Notes: generated by a model from the sequence alone, not told the origin. Shown: positions 32,319-39,529, counted from the stretch's first letter. The stretch is DNA of 40,630 bases from Kocuria tytonicola (GCF_003687455.1 NZ_PHOA01000012.1:1-40630), one strand, 5' to 3'. Numbers and translations are program-made.

Positions 32319-32503
32319 GCGCGCCATGCTCCCTTTCTTCTCTGCTCTTCTCTGCGCGCGGACACCTCTGAGGGTGCGGCGCCCACGGGTGCGGCCGGTG
32401 GGGGCGTCGCGCCCTGCCCGTGGAGACCCCCATCCCGGCACGGGGTGCACCGGGGCCGTGGGCGACGGCGGATGCCGCGGACGGAATATGGGGCTGACGT
32501 GCG

Positions 32504-32538
32504 AAGGGACCGTTCACGCGGTGCGTGAACGGTCCCTT
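32504..32538 (-). terminator. Strong hairpin terminator after the HU gene
   Basis: AAGGGACCGTTCACGC (32504-32519) pairs perfectly with GCGTGAACGGTCCCTT (32523-32538) across a 3-base loop. It lies 38 bases past the HU stop. The stem is perfect over 16 bp; T-run is only TT. It insulates HU from the copper cluster. Confidence 0.85.
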
Positions 32539-32576
32539 GAGCAGTGCCGGGTGCGGACACCCGGACCGGGCCTACC

Positions 32577-32861
32577 TCACTTGGAGGAGACAGCAGCCTT
32601 GAGCTTGGAGCCCGCGGTGAGCTTGACACCGTGGCCGGCCGGGATCTGGATGGCCTCGCCGGTCTGCGGGTTGCGGCCCTGACGAGCGGCACGGTCGGTG
32701 CGCTCCACGGACAGCCATCCGGGGATCGTGATCTTCTCACCCTTGGAGACGGAGCTCTCGAAGACCTCGAAGAGGGAATCCAGCACGCCGTTGACGGCGG
32801 CCTGGGTGTTGCCGGACTTCTCGGCAACCTCGGCAACGAGTTCGCTGCGGTTCATAGCCAT
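32577..32861 (-). CDS. hup: HU family DNA-binding protein
   Basis: A 94-residue histone-like protein. MNRSELVAEVAEKSGNTQAAVNGVLDSLFEV forms the helical dimerisation half. GEKITIPGWLSVERTDRAARQGRNPQTGEAIQIPAG is the beta-arm, with the RNPQTGE motif whose proline intercalates DNA. The short length without the Lys/Ala-rich tail of mycobacterial HupB fits the ordinary HU form in Micrococcaceae. AGGAGG lies nine bases before ATG 32861. It compacts and bends the nucleoid and follows rpsN after a hairpin. Confidence 0.96.
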   Translation of the reverse strand: MAMNRSELVAEVAEKSGNTQAAVNGVLDSLFEVFESSVSKGEKITIPGWLSVERTDRAARQGRNPQTGEAIQIPAGHGVKLTAGSKLKAAVSSK

Positions 32862-32897
32862 GTGCTTGTCCTCCTGGACTCGGGTGGCGTTCGCTGG

Positions 32898-32930
32898 GGA
32901 AGGCGTGACCGGGGGTCACACGGGCCTTCC
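32898..32930 (-). terminator. Hairpin between rpsN and hup
   Basis: GGAAGGC (32898-32904) pairs with GCCTTCC (32924-32930), and inside it GTGACC (32905-32910) pairs with GGTCAC (32914-32919), with a four-base bulge. It lies just beyond the rpsN stop and may terminate or attenuate read-through into hup. Confidence 0.6.
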
Positions 32931-32940
32931 GGTGCAGAAA

Positions 32941-33246
32941 TTACCAGCTGGACTTGTAGATGCCGGGCAATTCGCCGCGGTGAGCCATGTCGCGGAAGCG
33001 CACGCGGGAGATGCCGAAGCGCTGGAAGGTGCCGCGGGGCCGACCGTCGATCTGGTCGCGGTTGCGCACGCGGATGGGGGACGCGTCGCGGGGAAGCTTC
33101 TGCAGACCCAGACGGGCCTCCTCGCGGGCCTCGGGGGACGCGTTCTCGTCCACCAGGGTCTTCTTCAGCTCAGCACGCTTCGCGGCGTAGCGCTCGACGA
33201 TGACCTTGCGCTGCTCGTTCTTGGCGATCTTGGACTTCTTGGCCAT
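32941..33246 (-). CDS. rpsN: 30S ribosomal protein S14 (zinc-free form)
   Basis: A 101-residue S14. The long form without CxxC zinc-binding cysteines (no Cys in the protein), with [20 protein letters not shown] and the [24 protein letters not shown]-terminus. ATG 33246 is four bases after the rpmG stop. In Actinobacteria with both forms, the Cys-free set (rpmB2, rpmG2, rpsN2) is induced in zinc shortage by Zur. Micrococcaceae seem to use it as the main set. No Zur box was found upstream here. Confidence 0.96.
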   Translation of the reverse strand: MAKKSKIAKNEQRKVIVERYAAKRAELKKTLVDENASPEAREEARLGLQKLPRDASPIRVRNRDQIDGRPRGTFQRFGISRVRFRDMAHRGELPGIYKSSW

Positions 33247-33250
33247 GGAT

Positions 33251-33418
33251 TCAGCGCTCCTCGCGGAAATCGACGTGCTTGCGGACCACCGGGTCGTACT
33301 TCTTCATGACGAGACGGTCGGGGTTGTTGCGACGGTTCTTCCGGGTCACGTAGGTGAACCCGGTGCCTGCCGTGGACTTGAGCTTGATGATGGGACGTAC
33401 GTCCTTGTCCTTGGCCAT
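33251..33418 (-). CDS. rpmG: 50S ribosomal protein L33 (zinc-free form)
   Basis: A 55-residue L33 lacking the zinc-binding cysteines. It has [36 protein letters not shown] as in the Cys-free family. ATG 33418 lies one base after the rpmB stop, and the gene is followed by rpsN. Confidence 0.96.
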   Translation of the reverse strand: MAKDKDVRPIIKLKSTAGTGFTYVTRKNRRNNPDRLVMKKYDPVVRKHVDFREER

Positions 33419-33419
33419 C

Positions 33420-33656
33420 TCAGATCTTCTCCCCACGTGCGATGAGCTCGTTGACCACGGCATCGATGCCGCGGGCGTCGATGACCTTGATCCCCTTGGC
33501 GCTCAGGTTGAGCGTCACGTTGCGACGTAACGACGGCACCCAGTAGCGCTTCTTCTGGATGTTCGGGTTCCACCGGCGCTTGGTGCGGCGGTGCGAGTGC
33601 GAGATGCTGTGGCCAAAGCCCGGCTGGGCCCCGGTCACCTGGCAGTGCGCTGCCAT
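33420..33656 (-). CDS. rpmB: 50S ribosomal protein L28 (zinc-free form)
   Basis: A 78-residue L28. [20 protein letters not shown] and [21 protein letters not shown] are the family blocks; the second Cys of the zinc-binding CxxC and the later pair are absent, so this is the Cys-poor form. TTGGAGGAG lies seven bases before ATG 33656. It is the first gene of rpmB-rpmG-rpsN and is preceded by a long leader of about 230 bases. Confidence 0.96.
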   Translation of the reverse strand: MAAHCQVTGAQPGFGHSISHSHRRTKRRWNPNIQKKRYWVPSLRRNVTLNLSAKGIKVIDARGIDAVVNELIARGEKI

Positions 33657-33894
33657 AGTGTTCTCCTCCAATGTCCAATGTCGACGAAATGACGGCACGC
33701 ATGGTGGCCACCGGACGGGTGTACCGCCGACAGCCGCACCCAAGAGTGATCCGCCACCTCAAGAAAATGCCACCGTTCGCGCGCCGGGCGTGATGGGTAT
33801 GACCCCGCGGCAGTACCGGTCAGGGCACTCGCTACGACGAAGACGGTGAAGATCAAGGCGCCGGTAGATGGACTCCACCACACGACAGCCTTAG
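33657..33894 (-). other. Long 5' leader of rpmB
   Basis: About 230 bases lie between the predicted transcription start (near 33888) and rpmB. A 7-bp tandem TCCAATG TCCAATG (plus strand, 33668-33681) lies next to the ribosome binding site. The leader has an open frame (33635-33883, minus) that overlaps rpmB and lacks a clear binding site. It could hold ribosomal autoregulation, but no known leader motif was recognised. Confidence 0.4.
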
Positions 33895-33923
33895 ATTCTA
33901 GGCTTCTACGGACTCTCTCGCAA
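33895..33923 (-). promoter_or_regulatory. Promoter of the rpmB-rpmG-rpsN operon
   Basis: TTGCGA (33918-33923, minus strand) and TAGAAT (33895-33900) are separated by exactly 17 bases, a near-consensus housekeeping promoter. Transcription would start near 33888. Confidence 0.8.
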
Positions 33924-33935
33924 ATTCGGCAAACG

Positions 33936-33964
33936 AAAAAGGTGCGATCGAGCGCCCCTCGATC
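33936..33964 (-). terminator. Intrinsic terminator of the small transcription unit
   Basis: GATCGAG (33958-33964) and CTCGATC (33946-33952) form a perfect 7-bp stem with a 5-base loop on the minus strand. Five bases later comes TTTTT (33936-33940). Hairpins with a T-run are rare in this window, so this one stands out. It ends the transcript that begins at the iron box, 13 bases before the rpmB promoter. Confidence 0.7.
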
Positions 33965-34137
33965 CTAGCCCGTGGGCCGCGCTGCGCCAATTCGGCGACC
34001 CCGCGGATTCAGGGTCATCGGACCGGCCCCGTAACGACTCGGGGCGGGGCGACGGCGGGGGCAGGGCCGTCCATGACCCGGCACTGCGCCCCGCCGCACT
34101 TTCCTCGGTCCCATCTCCTCACCCAGGAGATTAGGTA
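33936..34137 (-). ncRNA. Candidate iron-responsive small RNA
   Basis: The proposed transcript runs from about 34137 (after the -10 box) to the T-run at 33936, about 200 nt, on the minus strand. Its predicted structures are: ATCTCCT with AGGAGAT (34113-34131) near the 5' end, with an anti-Shine-Dalgarno strand; GACGGC with GCCGTC (34051-34071), whose loop is the C-rich CCTGCCCCC; CCCCG with CGGGG (34027-34044); and the terminator. C-rich loops are the pairing sites in Gram-positive iron-sparing sRNAs (FsrA, IsrR), and mycobacteria have the IdeR-controlled sRNA MrsI. That family link is an analogy, not homology. Alternatively, the RNA encodes a 49-residue Arg-rich peptide (34114-33965), which seems less likely. 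Confidence 0.5.
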
Positions 34138-34154
34138 AGGGTAGTCTTACCTAA
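34131..34154. promoter_or_regulatory. Double DtxR/IdeR iron box
   Basis: TTAGGTAAG (34131-34139), six bases, and CTTACCTAA (34146-34154) form a perfect 9-bp inverted repeat. Against the 19-bp DtxR/IdeR consensus TTAGGTTAGGCTAACCTAA, the window 34131-34149 matches 14 positions and 34136-34154 matches 15. The two sites are offset by 5 bp, the arrangement in which two DtxR dimers bind opposite faces of one operator. No conventional gene lies downstream on either strand within 250 bases. Confidence 0.8.
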
Positions 34155-34171
34155 TTAGTGCTCGGGTGCAA
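34144..34171 (-). promoter_or_regulatory. Promoter overlapping the iron box
   Basis: TTGCAC (34166-34171) as -35 and TAAGAC (34144-34149) as -10 are separated by 16 bases on the minus strand. The -10 and the expected start (near 34137) lie inside the iron box, so bound iron-loaded repressor would block transcription. The -10 is imperfect. Confidence 0.45.
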
Positions 34172-34207
34172 GTGTCACCCCCGGCACCGGGCCCCAGCCG
34201 CGGGACG

Positions 34208-36439
34208 TCAGGAGTCCTGCCCGAGGGGATCGGTGGGGTCCCGGCGCTCGGGCTGCCTGGGGGCCCTGCCCGTGGGTGTGCGCCGGTGCGTTCCGAGAGC
34301 TTCGTTGAGCACGTCCACGAGCGCGTTCACCCGGTCCGTCCGGGGCAGGGACTCCAGCATCACCGGCCGGCCGTCGGAGTCCGCGAGCGGCACCCGCCAG
34401 TTGGGGTACTCGTCGCTCGTGCCGGGCTGGTTCTGGATCCGCTTCTCCCCCACCGCGTCCACGAGGGCCACGTTGAGCAGCAGCGAGGGTGCGTCGCACA
34501 GGTAGCGGTAGAGGGCCTCGATCTTCCGCTCCTGCGGCGCGTCCAGGCCCTCGGGGAGGTACCCGGCGTCCTGCACGGCGGTGAAGAACGTCTCGAGCTG
34601 CCTCCGCGCGTCCGCCCGCTCCTCCTCGGGGGAGCGGGCGAGCAGGCCCAGGTCCTCGCGCAGCTGCAGCTGGACCCCGTCCAGGTAGCCCGGAGTGGGC
34701 GGGAGGTCGTGCGTGTTGACCGAGGCCATGCACAGCTCGCGGTAGCGGGACGGGTCCAGCGGGACCTCGCCGTCCATCTCGAACCACAGGATGGAAGTGC
34801 CCAGCACACCCTTGCGCTCGAGGTGCTCGCGGACGCTGTCCTCCACGGTGCCGAGGTCCTCGCCCACGACGACCACTCCGGCCAGCTCGGCCTCCAGCGC
34901 CAGCACGCCCACCATGGCCTCGTGGTCGTAGTACACGTACGTGCCGTCGGAGGCATCATTGCCCTCCGGGATCCACCAGAGCCGGAACAGTCCGGCCACG
35001 TGGTCGATCCGCACACCGCCCGAGTGCCGGAAGATGGTCCCCATCATCTCGCGCCACGGGCGGTAGCCGGCCGCGGCGAGCTTCTCCGGGTGCCACGGCG
35101 GCTGACTCCAGTCCTGGCCCAGCTGGTTGTACATGTCCGCGGGGGCACCCACGCTCACCCCGGAGGCCATGACGTCCTGCAGCGCCCAGGCGTCCGCGCC
35201 GTGCTTGTGCACCCCCACCGCGAGGTCGTGCATCACGCCGATGTCCATGCCCGCCCGGTGAGCGGCGCGCTGGGCGGCCTCGAGCTGCTCGTCCAGCAGC
35301 CACTGCAACCACACGTGGAAGTTGATGCGGTGGCTCAGCCGGGACCGCGCCTCACGGGCGTAGGGGGCTTCGGGCGAACGCGCCCCGTCCTGCCACAGCG
35401 GGGAGTCCTCCCCGAGCTCCTCGCGCAGCGCGCACCACAGGGCGAAGTCCTGCAGGGGCTGGCCGGCGTGCGCCACGAAGGCCTCGAGCTGCTGCTGGCG
35501 GTAGGGGGAGCGGCGGACCGTGTAGAGCAGCTCCAGGCTCTTGAGCTTCGCCGCGTAGGCGGAGTCCCGGTCGATGCTGCCGGGGTCCAGGACGGCCTTG
35601 CGCTGGATGGCCGCGAGCCGCGCCACCACCTCGCGGTCCGCGGGCCGCAGGTACGGGAACTCGGCCACGTCCCCGATCCGCAGGTAGAGCGGGTTGAAGA
35701 AGCGCCGGCTCGAGGGCAGGTAGGGCGAGGGCTCCACGGGCGGTGCGGGCTCGGCGGCGTGCAGCGGGTTGATGAGCACGTAGTCCGCACCCTGCACCCC
35801 GCTGATCGCGGCGAGGGAGGCGAGGTCCGAGAGGTCCCCCACGCCCCACGAGCGGGAGGACATCACCGAGTACAGCTGCGCCATGTACCCCCAGCGGCGC
35901 CGGCCGCGCAACCGGTCCGTGGTGCTGAGCCGCACCGGGGTCACGGCCACGTCGACCTCGGCCCGCTCCCCGGAGTCCGTCACGGCCTCCAGGCGGTACC
36001 AGCCCAGCGGCAGGTCCTGCGGCAGGGCGTACTGCACGCGCCGCCGGGTGCGTCCGTCCACCTCCGCGCTCTCGGGGGTGCCGCCCTGCTCGGGCTCCAG
36101 AACCCTCGCCTCGTCCGGCTCGCCCTCGGGCCACAGCCGTATCCGCACGGAGTCCCCCTCCGCGAGCGTGACGGCCACGGTGTCCCCGCACCCCGCCTCC
36201 GCGACCACCACGGGAGGGAGCAGACGCAGCCACGGGGCCGTCTCACGCTCGCGCAGGGAGCGGGCCACGGCGTCGTCGTCCGTGACGTCCGCACCCAGGG
36301 CCGTGAGCACGCTGCGCAGCGTGTCCTGCGGAACGGTCACCGTGGTGCCATCGAAGCCCTCGTACTCGGTGGCCACCCCGTACCGCGCGGCCAGGCGCTG
36401 CACCGGGGATTCCCCTGAAGTTCCTGCTGTCTCAGCCAT
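34208..36439 (-). CDS. malQ: 4-alpha-glucanotransferase (amylomaltase)
   Basis: A 743-residue GH77 enzyme that transfers alpha-1,4-glucan segments between maltodextrins, working with phosphorylases in glycogen or maltose use. The nucleophile is in GGVRIDHVAGLFRLWWIPEG (Asp of RIDH), the acid/base Glu in VVVGEDLGTV and the third carboxylate in SVNTHDLPPTPGY. An N-terminal beta-domain of about 170 residues, found in actinobacterial and E. coli-type MalQ, precedes the barrel, explaining the length over 700. ATG 36439 is used; no strong binding site was noted. A weak hairpin GGGTG/CACCC (34164-34180) follows the stop. No other maltose genes are adjacent. Confidence 0.96.
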   Translation of the reverse strand: MAETAGTSGESPVQRLAARYGVATEYEGFDGTTVTVPQDTLRSVLTALGADVTDDDAVARSLRERETAPWLRLLPPVVVAEAGCGDTVAVTLAEGDSVRIRLWPEGEPDEARVLEPEQGGTPESAEVDGRTRRRVQYALPQDLPLGWYRLEAVTDSGERAEVDVAVTPVRLSTTDRLRGRRRWGYMAQLYSVMSSRSWGVGDLSDLASLAAISGVQGADYVLINPLHAAEPAPPVEPSPYLPSSRRFFNPLYLRIGDVAEFPYLRPADREVVARLAAIQRKAVLDPGSIDRDSAYAAKLKSLELLYTVRRSPYRQQQLEAFVAHAGQPLQDFALWCALREELGEDSPLWQDGARSPEAPYAREARSRLSHRINFHVWLQWLLDEQLEAAQRAAHRAGMDIGVMHDLAVGVHKHGADAWALQDVMASGVSVGAPADMYNQLGQDWSQPPWHPEKLAAAGYRPWREMMGTIFRHSGGVRIDHVAGLFRLWWIPEGNDASDGTYVYYDHEAMVGVLALEAELAGVVVVGEDLGTVEDSVREHLERKGVLGTSILWFEMDGEVPLDPSRYRELCMASVNTHDLPPTPGYLDGVQLQLREDLGLLARSPEEERADARRQLETFFTAVQDAGYLPEGLDAPQERKIEALYRYLCDAPSLLLNVALVDAVGEKRIQNQPGTSDEYPNWRVPLADSDGRPVMLESLPRTDRVNALVDVLNEALGTHRRTPTGRAPRQPERRDPTDPLGQDS

Positions 36440-36614
36440 GCGTCCACTCTAGCCAGCGCGGACCGGGTCCCCCGCCGCCGGACGACGACGCCGGCCCCGC
36501 CCCTCGTGCGTCCCGCACCGGTGCGCGTGGTGGCCACCACAGCGCGCAGGGGCGCTCGCCCGTGGCCGCCCCGGCGCGGGCGGGCCCCGCCCGTGCGCGT
36601 GGTTGACTGGATGC

Positions 36615-37319
36615 ATGGAACCCACTCTCCCCGCACCGGACCCGCAGTGGCGCCCGCGCGCCGTCGTCTTCGACTGCGACGGGGTGCTCATGGACACCGA
36701 GCGGGCGTGGGCCCGCGTCCAGAAGCGCGTGGCCGCCGGATTCGGGGTGGACATCGACGCCGCCACGGAGACCCGGCTGATGGGCCTCTCCGCCACCGAC
36801 ATCGCCGAGTTCGTGGCCGGCCAGGCGCGGCGTGCCCACGGCGAGCAGTCCGCGCCGAGCGAGGCGGCCGTGTACCGGGCCCTCGTGGGCACCGAGGCCG
36901 AAGTGGTGGGCGCCGTCCTGGAACCGCTGCCCGGCGCGGTGGAGACCGTGAAGGCCCTCGCCCGGCACGTGCCCGTGGCAGTGGCGAGCAACTCCACGAG
37001 CGCGATCCTGGACCGAAAGATGCACGCGGTGGGACTCGCGGACACGCTGCGGACCTGGGTCAGCGCCGAGGACGTCCCGCGCGGCAAACCCGCCCCGGAC
37101 ATCTACGAGGAGGCGGTGCGGCGCCTGGGCGTGGCACCGGAGGACACCCTTGCGGTGGAGGACTCCCCCGCGGGGAGCACCGCTGCGGCCGCCGCGGGGC
37201 TGTGGGTGCTGGGAGCACCACACGGCCACGAGGAGCCGCTCCGGAGCCACTTCCTGGTGGAGTCCATGGGCGATCCGGCGGTGGGCGAGCTGCTGCGCGG
37301 CTGGGGCATGCCGCTCTGA
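36615..37319 (+). CDS. HAD family phosphatase (beta-phosphoglucomutase-like)
   Basis: A 234-residue haloacid-dehalogenase-fold hydrolase. Motif I is FDCDGVLMD (nucleophile Asp and the acid Asp), motif II is VAVASNSTS, the Lys is in PRGKPAPDIY and motif IV is VEDSPAGSTAA. A helical cap lies between motif I and II, as in the subfamily IA that includes beta-phosphoglucomutase, phosphoglycolate and sugar-phosphate phosphatases. The substrate is not predictable. ATG 36615 starts the protein just before the domain; TTG 36603 is also in frame. No obvious binding site is present. It is divergent from malQ, 175 bases away, and that gap shows no clear promoter. Confidence 0.92.
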   Translation: MEPTLPAPDPQWRPRAVVFDCDGVLMDTERAWARVQKRVAAGFGVDIDAATETRLMGLSATDIAEFVAGQARRAHGEQSAPSEAAVYRALVGTEAEVVGAVLEPLPGAVETVKALARHVPVAVASNSTSAILDRKMHAVGLADTLRTWVSAEDVPRGKPAPDIYEEAVRRLGVAPEDTLAVEDSPAGSTAAAAAGLWVLGAPHGHEEPLRSHFLVESMGDPAVGELLRGWGMPL

Positions 37320-37346
37320 GGCGGGGCGTCCCGGGCCGCGCGCGGA

Positions 37347-37360
37347 CCGGAACGCTCCGG
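37347..37360. terminator. Small convergent hairpin
   Basis: CCGGA (37347-37351) and TCCGG (37356-37360) with a 4-base loop in the 49-base space between the convergent HAD and CitE-like genes. The stem is short, so the assignment is weak. Confidence 0.35.
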
Positions 37361-37368
37361 GGCAGGGC

Positions 37369-38214
37369 TCAGCTGTTCCAGAGACCGTACGTCTCGGCCA
37401 GCTCGGAGACCTTGCGGGCGCGGGCGAGGCGCGGCAGGTAGGAGCCGTCCGCTCCCCCGTGCCCGGAGTTCGCCTGCTCGATCATCTCCTTGGCCCAGTG
37501 GATCTCCTGCTCGCTCGGGGCCAGGGCGCGGTTGATGCCGTCCGTCTGCTCCGGGGTCAGGCACAGCTTGCCGGTCATGCCCATGGACTGGGTGACCCTG
37601 CACGCCGCCGCCAGCTCCTCCCCGAGCACGCCGTTGCTCGGCCCGTCGATGGGCCCGGGCAGCTCTCCCACGCGCGAGGCGGTCACCAGCGTGGAGCGGG
37701 CGAACGCCAGCGCCATGGGGTCCGCGGAGGCCCCCGTGTCCTTGCGGAAGTCCCCCACCCCGAACGCCAGCCGGAACACCCCGGGGGCGCGGGCGATGTC
37801 GTAGGCGTTCATCAGGCCCACCGCGGACTCGATGAGTGCGACCACCGGGGTTCCGGCACGGCTCATCATGGCGGTCTTGGTGATGTGGTCCGGGTGCTCG
37901 GTCTTGGCGAGCACGATCCCCCGCAGGTTGCGCACCTCGCTCAGGGCGGCGAGGTCCTTCTCCCAGTGCGGGGTGGTGATGTCGTTGATGCGCACCCAGG
38001 CACTCACACCCTGCTGCATGGCCTCGACCATCTCGGCGCGGGCGCGGTCCTTGTCCTCCTCAGGAACGGCGTCCTCGATGTCCAGGACCACGGAGTCCGC
38101 CTCCGAGGCCAGCGCCGGGGCGAACAGGGAGGTGTCCGCCGCGGAGGTCAGCAGCCACGAGCGGGACAGTCGGGCGGGAAGTGCTGCGGCGCGCTGGTTG
38201 CGGTACGGGGCCAT
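37369..38214 (-). CDS. CitE-like HpcH/HpaI aldolase/citrate lyase family protein
   Basis: A 281-residue TIM-barrel enzyme resembling the citrate lyase beta subunit and malyl/citramalyl-CoA lyases. Visible features are SWLLTSAADTSLF (N-terminal strand), DSVVLDIEDAVPEEDKDRAR (conserved Glu-Asp), WVRIND (Arg), VVALIESAVGLMNAYDIA (Mg-binding Glu) and LAFGVGDFRKDTG (Mg-binding Asp). CitE proteins in bacteria without citF/citD are free-standing CoA-ester lyases or related enzymes, and here no citrate-lyase partners are seen. GAGGAGAACC precedes ATG 38214. It follows the glutathione-transferase-like gene on the same strand after a hairpin. Confidence 0.9.
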   Translation of the reverse strand: MAPYRNQRAAALPARLSRSWLLTSAADTSLFAPALASEADSVVLDIEDAVPEEDKDRARAEMVEAMQQGVSAWVRINDITTPHWEKDLAALSEVRNLRGIVLAKTEHPDHITKTAMMSRAGTPVVALIESAVGLMNAYDIARAPGVFRLAFGVGDFRKDTGASADPMALAFARSTLVTASRVGELPGPIDGPSNGVLGEELAAACRVTQSMGMTGKLCLTPEQTDGINRALAPSEQEIHWAKEMIEQANSGHGGADGSYLPRLARARKVSELAETYGLWNS

Positions 38215-38353
38215 GGTTCTCCTCGGGGCGGGGCGGTCATCGGATCGGTGGGTGGGCGGGCACCGCGGGATCAGTGCGGGGACGACGGCGCCGTGCCGCG
38301 CGGCGCCTCGCCAACCCTATGCGCGCCGCACGGGGGCGCGCCGCCCGCACCCA

Positions 38354-38382
38354 CCACAAAAGCCCCCGCCCGGGGTTTGTGG
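38354..38382 (-). terminator. Hairpin terminator after the transferase gene
   Basis: CCACAAA (38354-38360) pairs with TTTGTGG (38376-38382), and inside GCCCC (38362-38366) faces GGGG (38372-38375). It lies 38 bases after the gene's stop on the minus strand. Confidence 0.6.
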
Positions 38383-38419
38383 GATTCCCACCACGTGGGC
38401 GGGTGCAGCGCCCCTGTTG

Positions 38420-39496
38420 CTACGCCACGAGCGGGGTGTGTCCCGCGGGCACGCGCTCCCCGGGACGGACCGGCCCGGGGGCGGTGGTGCCCGGGGCGAA
38501 CGGCGAGCCACCGAGGGCTTCCCGGCCGTGCGGCGTCGTCCAGTTCTCCAGGGCGGGGCCGCGCGGAACGATCCCCGAGGGGTTGATGTCCCGGTGCACC
38601 ACGAAGTAGTGCTCCTTGATCTGCTGGAAGTCCACCGTGTCCCCGAAGCCCGGGGTCTGGAAGAGGTCCCGCGCGTAGCCCCACAGGTGCGGCAGCTCCG
38701 TGAGCTTGTTGCGGGAGGCCTTGAAGTGGCTCACGTAGACGGGGTCGAAGCGCACCAGCGTGGTGAACAGCCGCACGTCCGCCTCCGTGATGTGCTCCCC
38801 CATGAGGTAGCGGCGGGGGCTCAGCCGGTCCTCCACCCAGTCCATGGCGGCCCACAGCCGGTCGTACGCGGCGTCGTACGCCTGCTGGGACCCCGCGAAC
38901 CCGCAGCGGTACACGCCGTTGTTGATCTCGGTGTAGACGCGCTTCATGACCTGCCGCATCTCAGGGACCAGCTCGGCGGGCCACAGGTCCGGGGCGCCCT
39001 CACGGTGGAAGCGCCGCCACTGGGTGCTGAAGTCCTCGGTGATCTGGGGGAAGTCGTTGGTGACCACCTGACCGGTGGGGACGTCCACGATGGCCGGGAC
39101 GGTGATGCCGCGCGAGTAGTCCGGGAACCGTGCGAGGTAGTTCTCCTGCAACCGCTCGGTTCCGAGCACCGGGTCCCGCCCGTCCGGGTCCAGGTCGAAG
39201 CGCCACGAACGGGCGTCGTGCGTGGGCCCGGGCATGCCCACCGAGATCGCGTCCTCGAGCCCCAGCAGGCGGCGCACGATGAGCGTGCGGTTGGCCCAGG
39301 GACAGGCGCGCGCGGCAACCAGCCGGTACCGCCCCGCAGCCACGGGCCAGGCACGGGCGCCGGGAGCGAGCTCGGCGTGGTCCGGGTCCGCCACGATCCG
39401 GTCCTCGATGTACGCGGTGTCCCGCGTGTACTCCTGCCCCGCGTGGACGTAGAGTCCCGCGGTGGAGTGGGGGTCCCCGCTCGTGGGTTTCGTCAT
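38420..39496 (-). CDS. Xi-class glutathione transferase-like reductase (glutathionyl-hydroquinone reductase family)
   Basis: A 358-residue protein of the ECM4/YqjG family. The catalytic Cys is in ARACPWANRTLI, where CPWA is the xi-class signature. The thioredoxin-like N-domain continues through TVPAIVDVPTGQVVTNDFPQI, and the all-helical C-domain contains NNGVYRCGFAGSQQAYDAA and YLMGEHITEADVRLFTTLVRFDPVY. The enzyme reduces thiol-quinol conjugates. Actinobacteria use mycothiol rather than glutathione, so the natural cofactor here is probably mycothiol. GGAGGAGG precedes ATG 39496. A -10-like TATCAT lies at 39524-39529 (minus), giving a leader of about 20 bases. Confidence 0.93.
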   Translation of the reverse strand: MTKPTSGDPHSTAGLYVHAGQEYTRDTAYIEDRIVADPDHAELAPGARAWPVAAGRYRLVAARACPWANRTLIVRRLLGLEDAISVGMPGPTHDARSWRFDLDPDGRDPVLGTERLQENYLARFPDYSRGITVPAIVDVPTGQVVTNDFPQITEDFSTQWRRFHREGAPDLWPAELVPEMRQVMKRVYTEINNGVYRCGFAGSQQAYDAAYDRLWAAMDWVEDRLSPRRYLMGEHITEADVRLFTTLVRFDPVYVSHFKASRNKLTELPHLWGYARDLFQTPGFGDTVDFQQIKEHYFVVHRDINPSGIVPRGPALENWTTPHGREALGGSPFAPGTTAPGPVRPGERVPAGHTPLVA

Positions 39497-39523
39497 GACG
39501 GCCTCCTCCGGTGGTGTGCAGTG

Positions 39524-39529
39524 ATGATA
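39524..39529 (-). promoter_or_regulatory. Candidate -10 box of the transferase gene
   Basis: TATCAT on the minus strand differs from TATAAT at one position and lies 28 bases before ATG 39496. It sits inside GTGATGATACGTCAC, a short inverted repeat GTGA/TCAC that might be an operator. No good -35 is visible. Confidence 0.4.

Noticed and set aside
33635-33883. 82-residue frame in the rpmB leader (minus strand)
   Set aside because: It overlaps the rpmB start, has no ribosome binding site and begins at the predicted transcription start; its composition is not protein-like beyond a short hydrophobic stretch.
33657-33920. Zur box for the zinc-free ribosomal operon
   Set aside because: Looked for an AT-rich TGAAAATCATTTTCA-type palindrome and found none in the promoter or leader.
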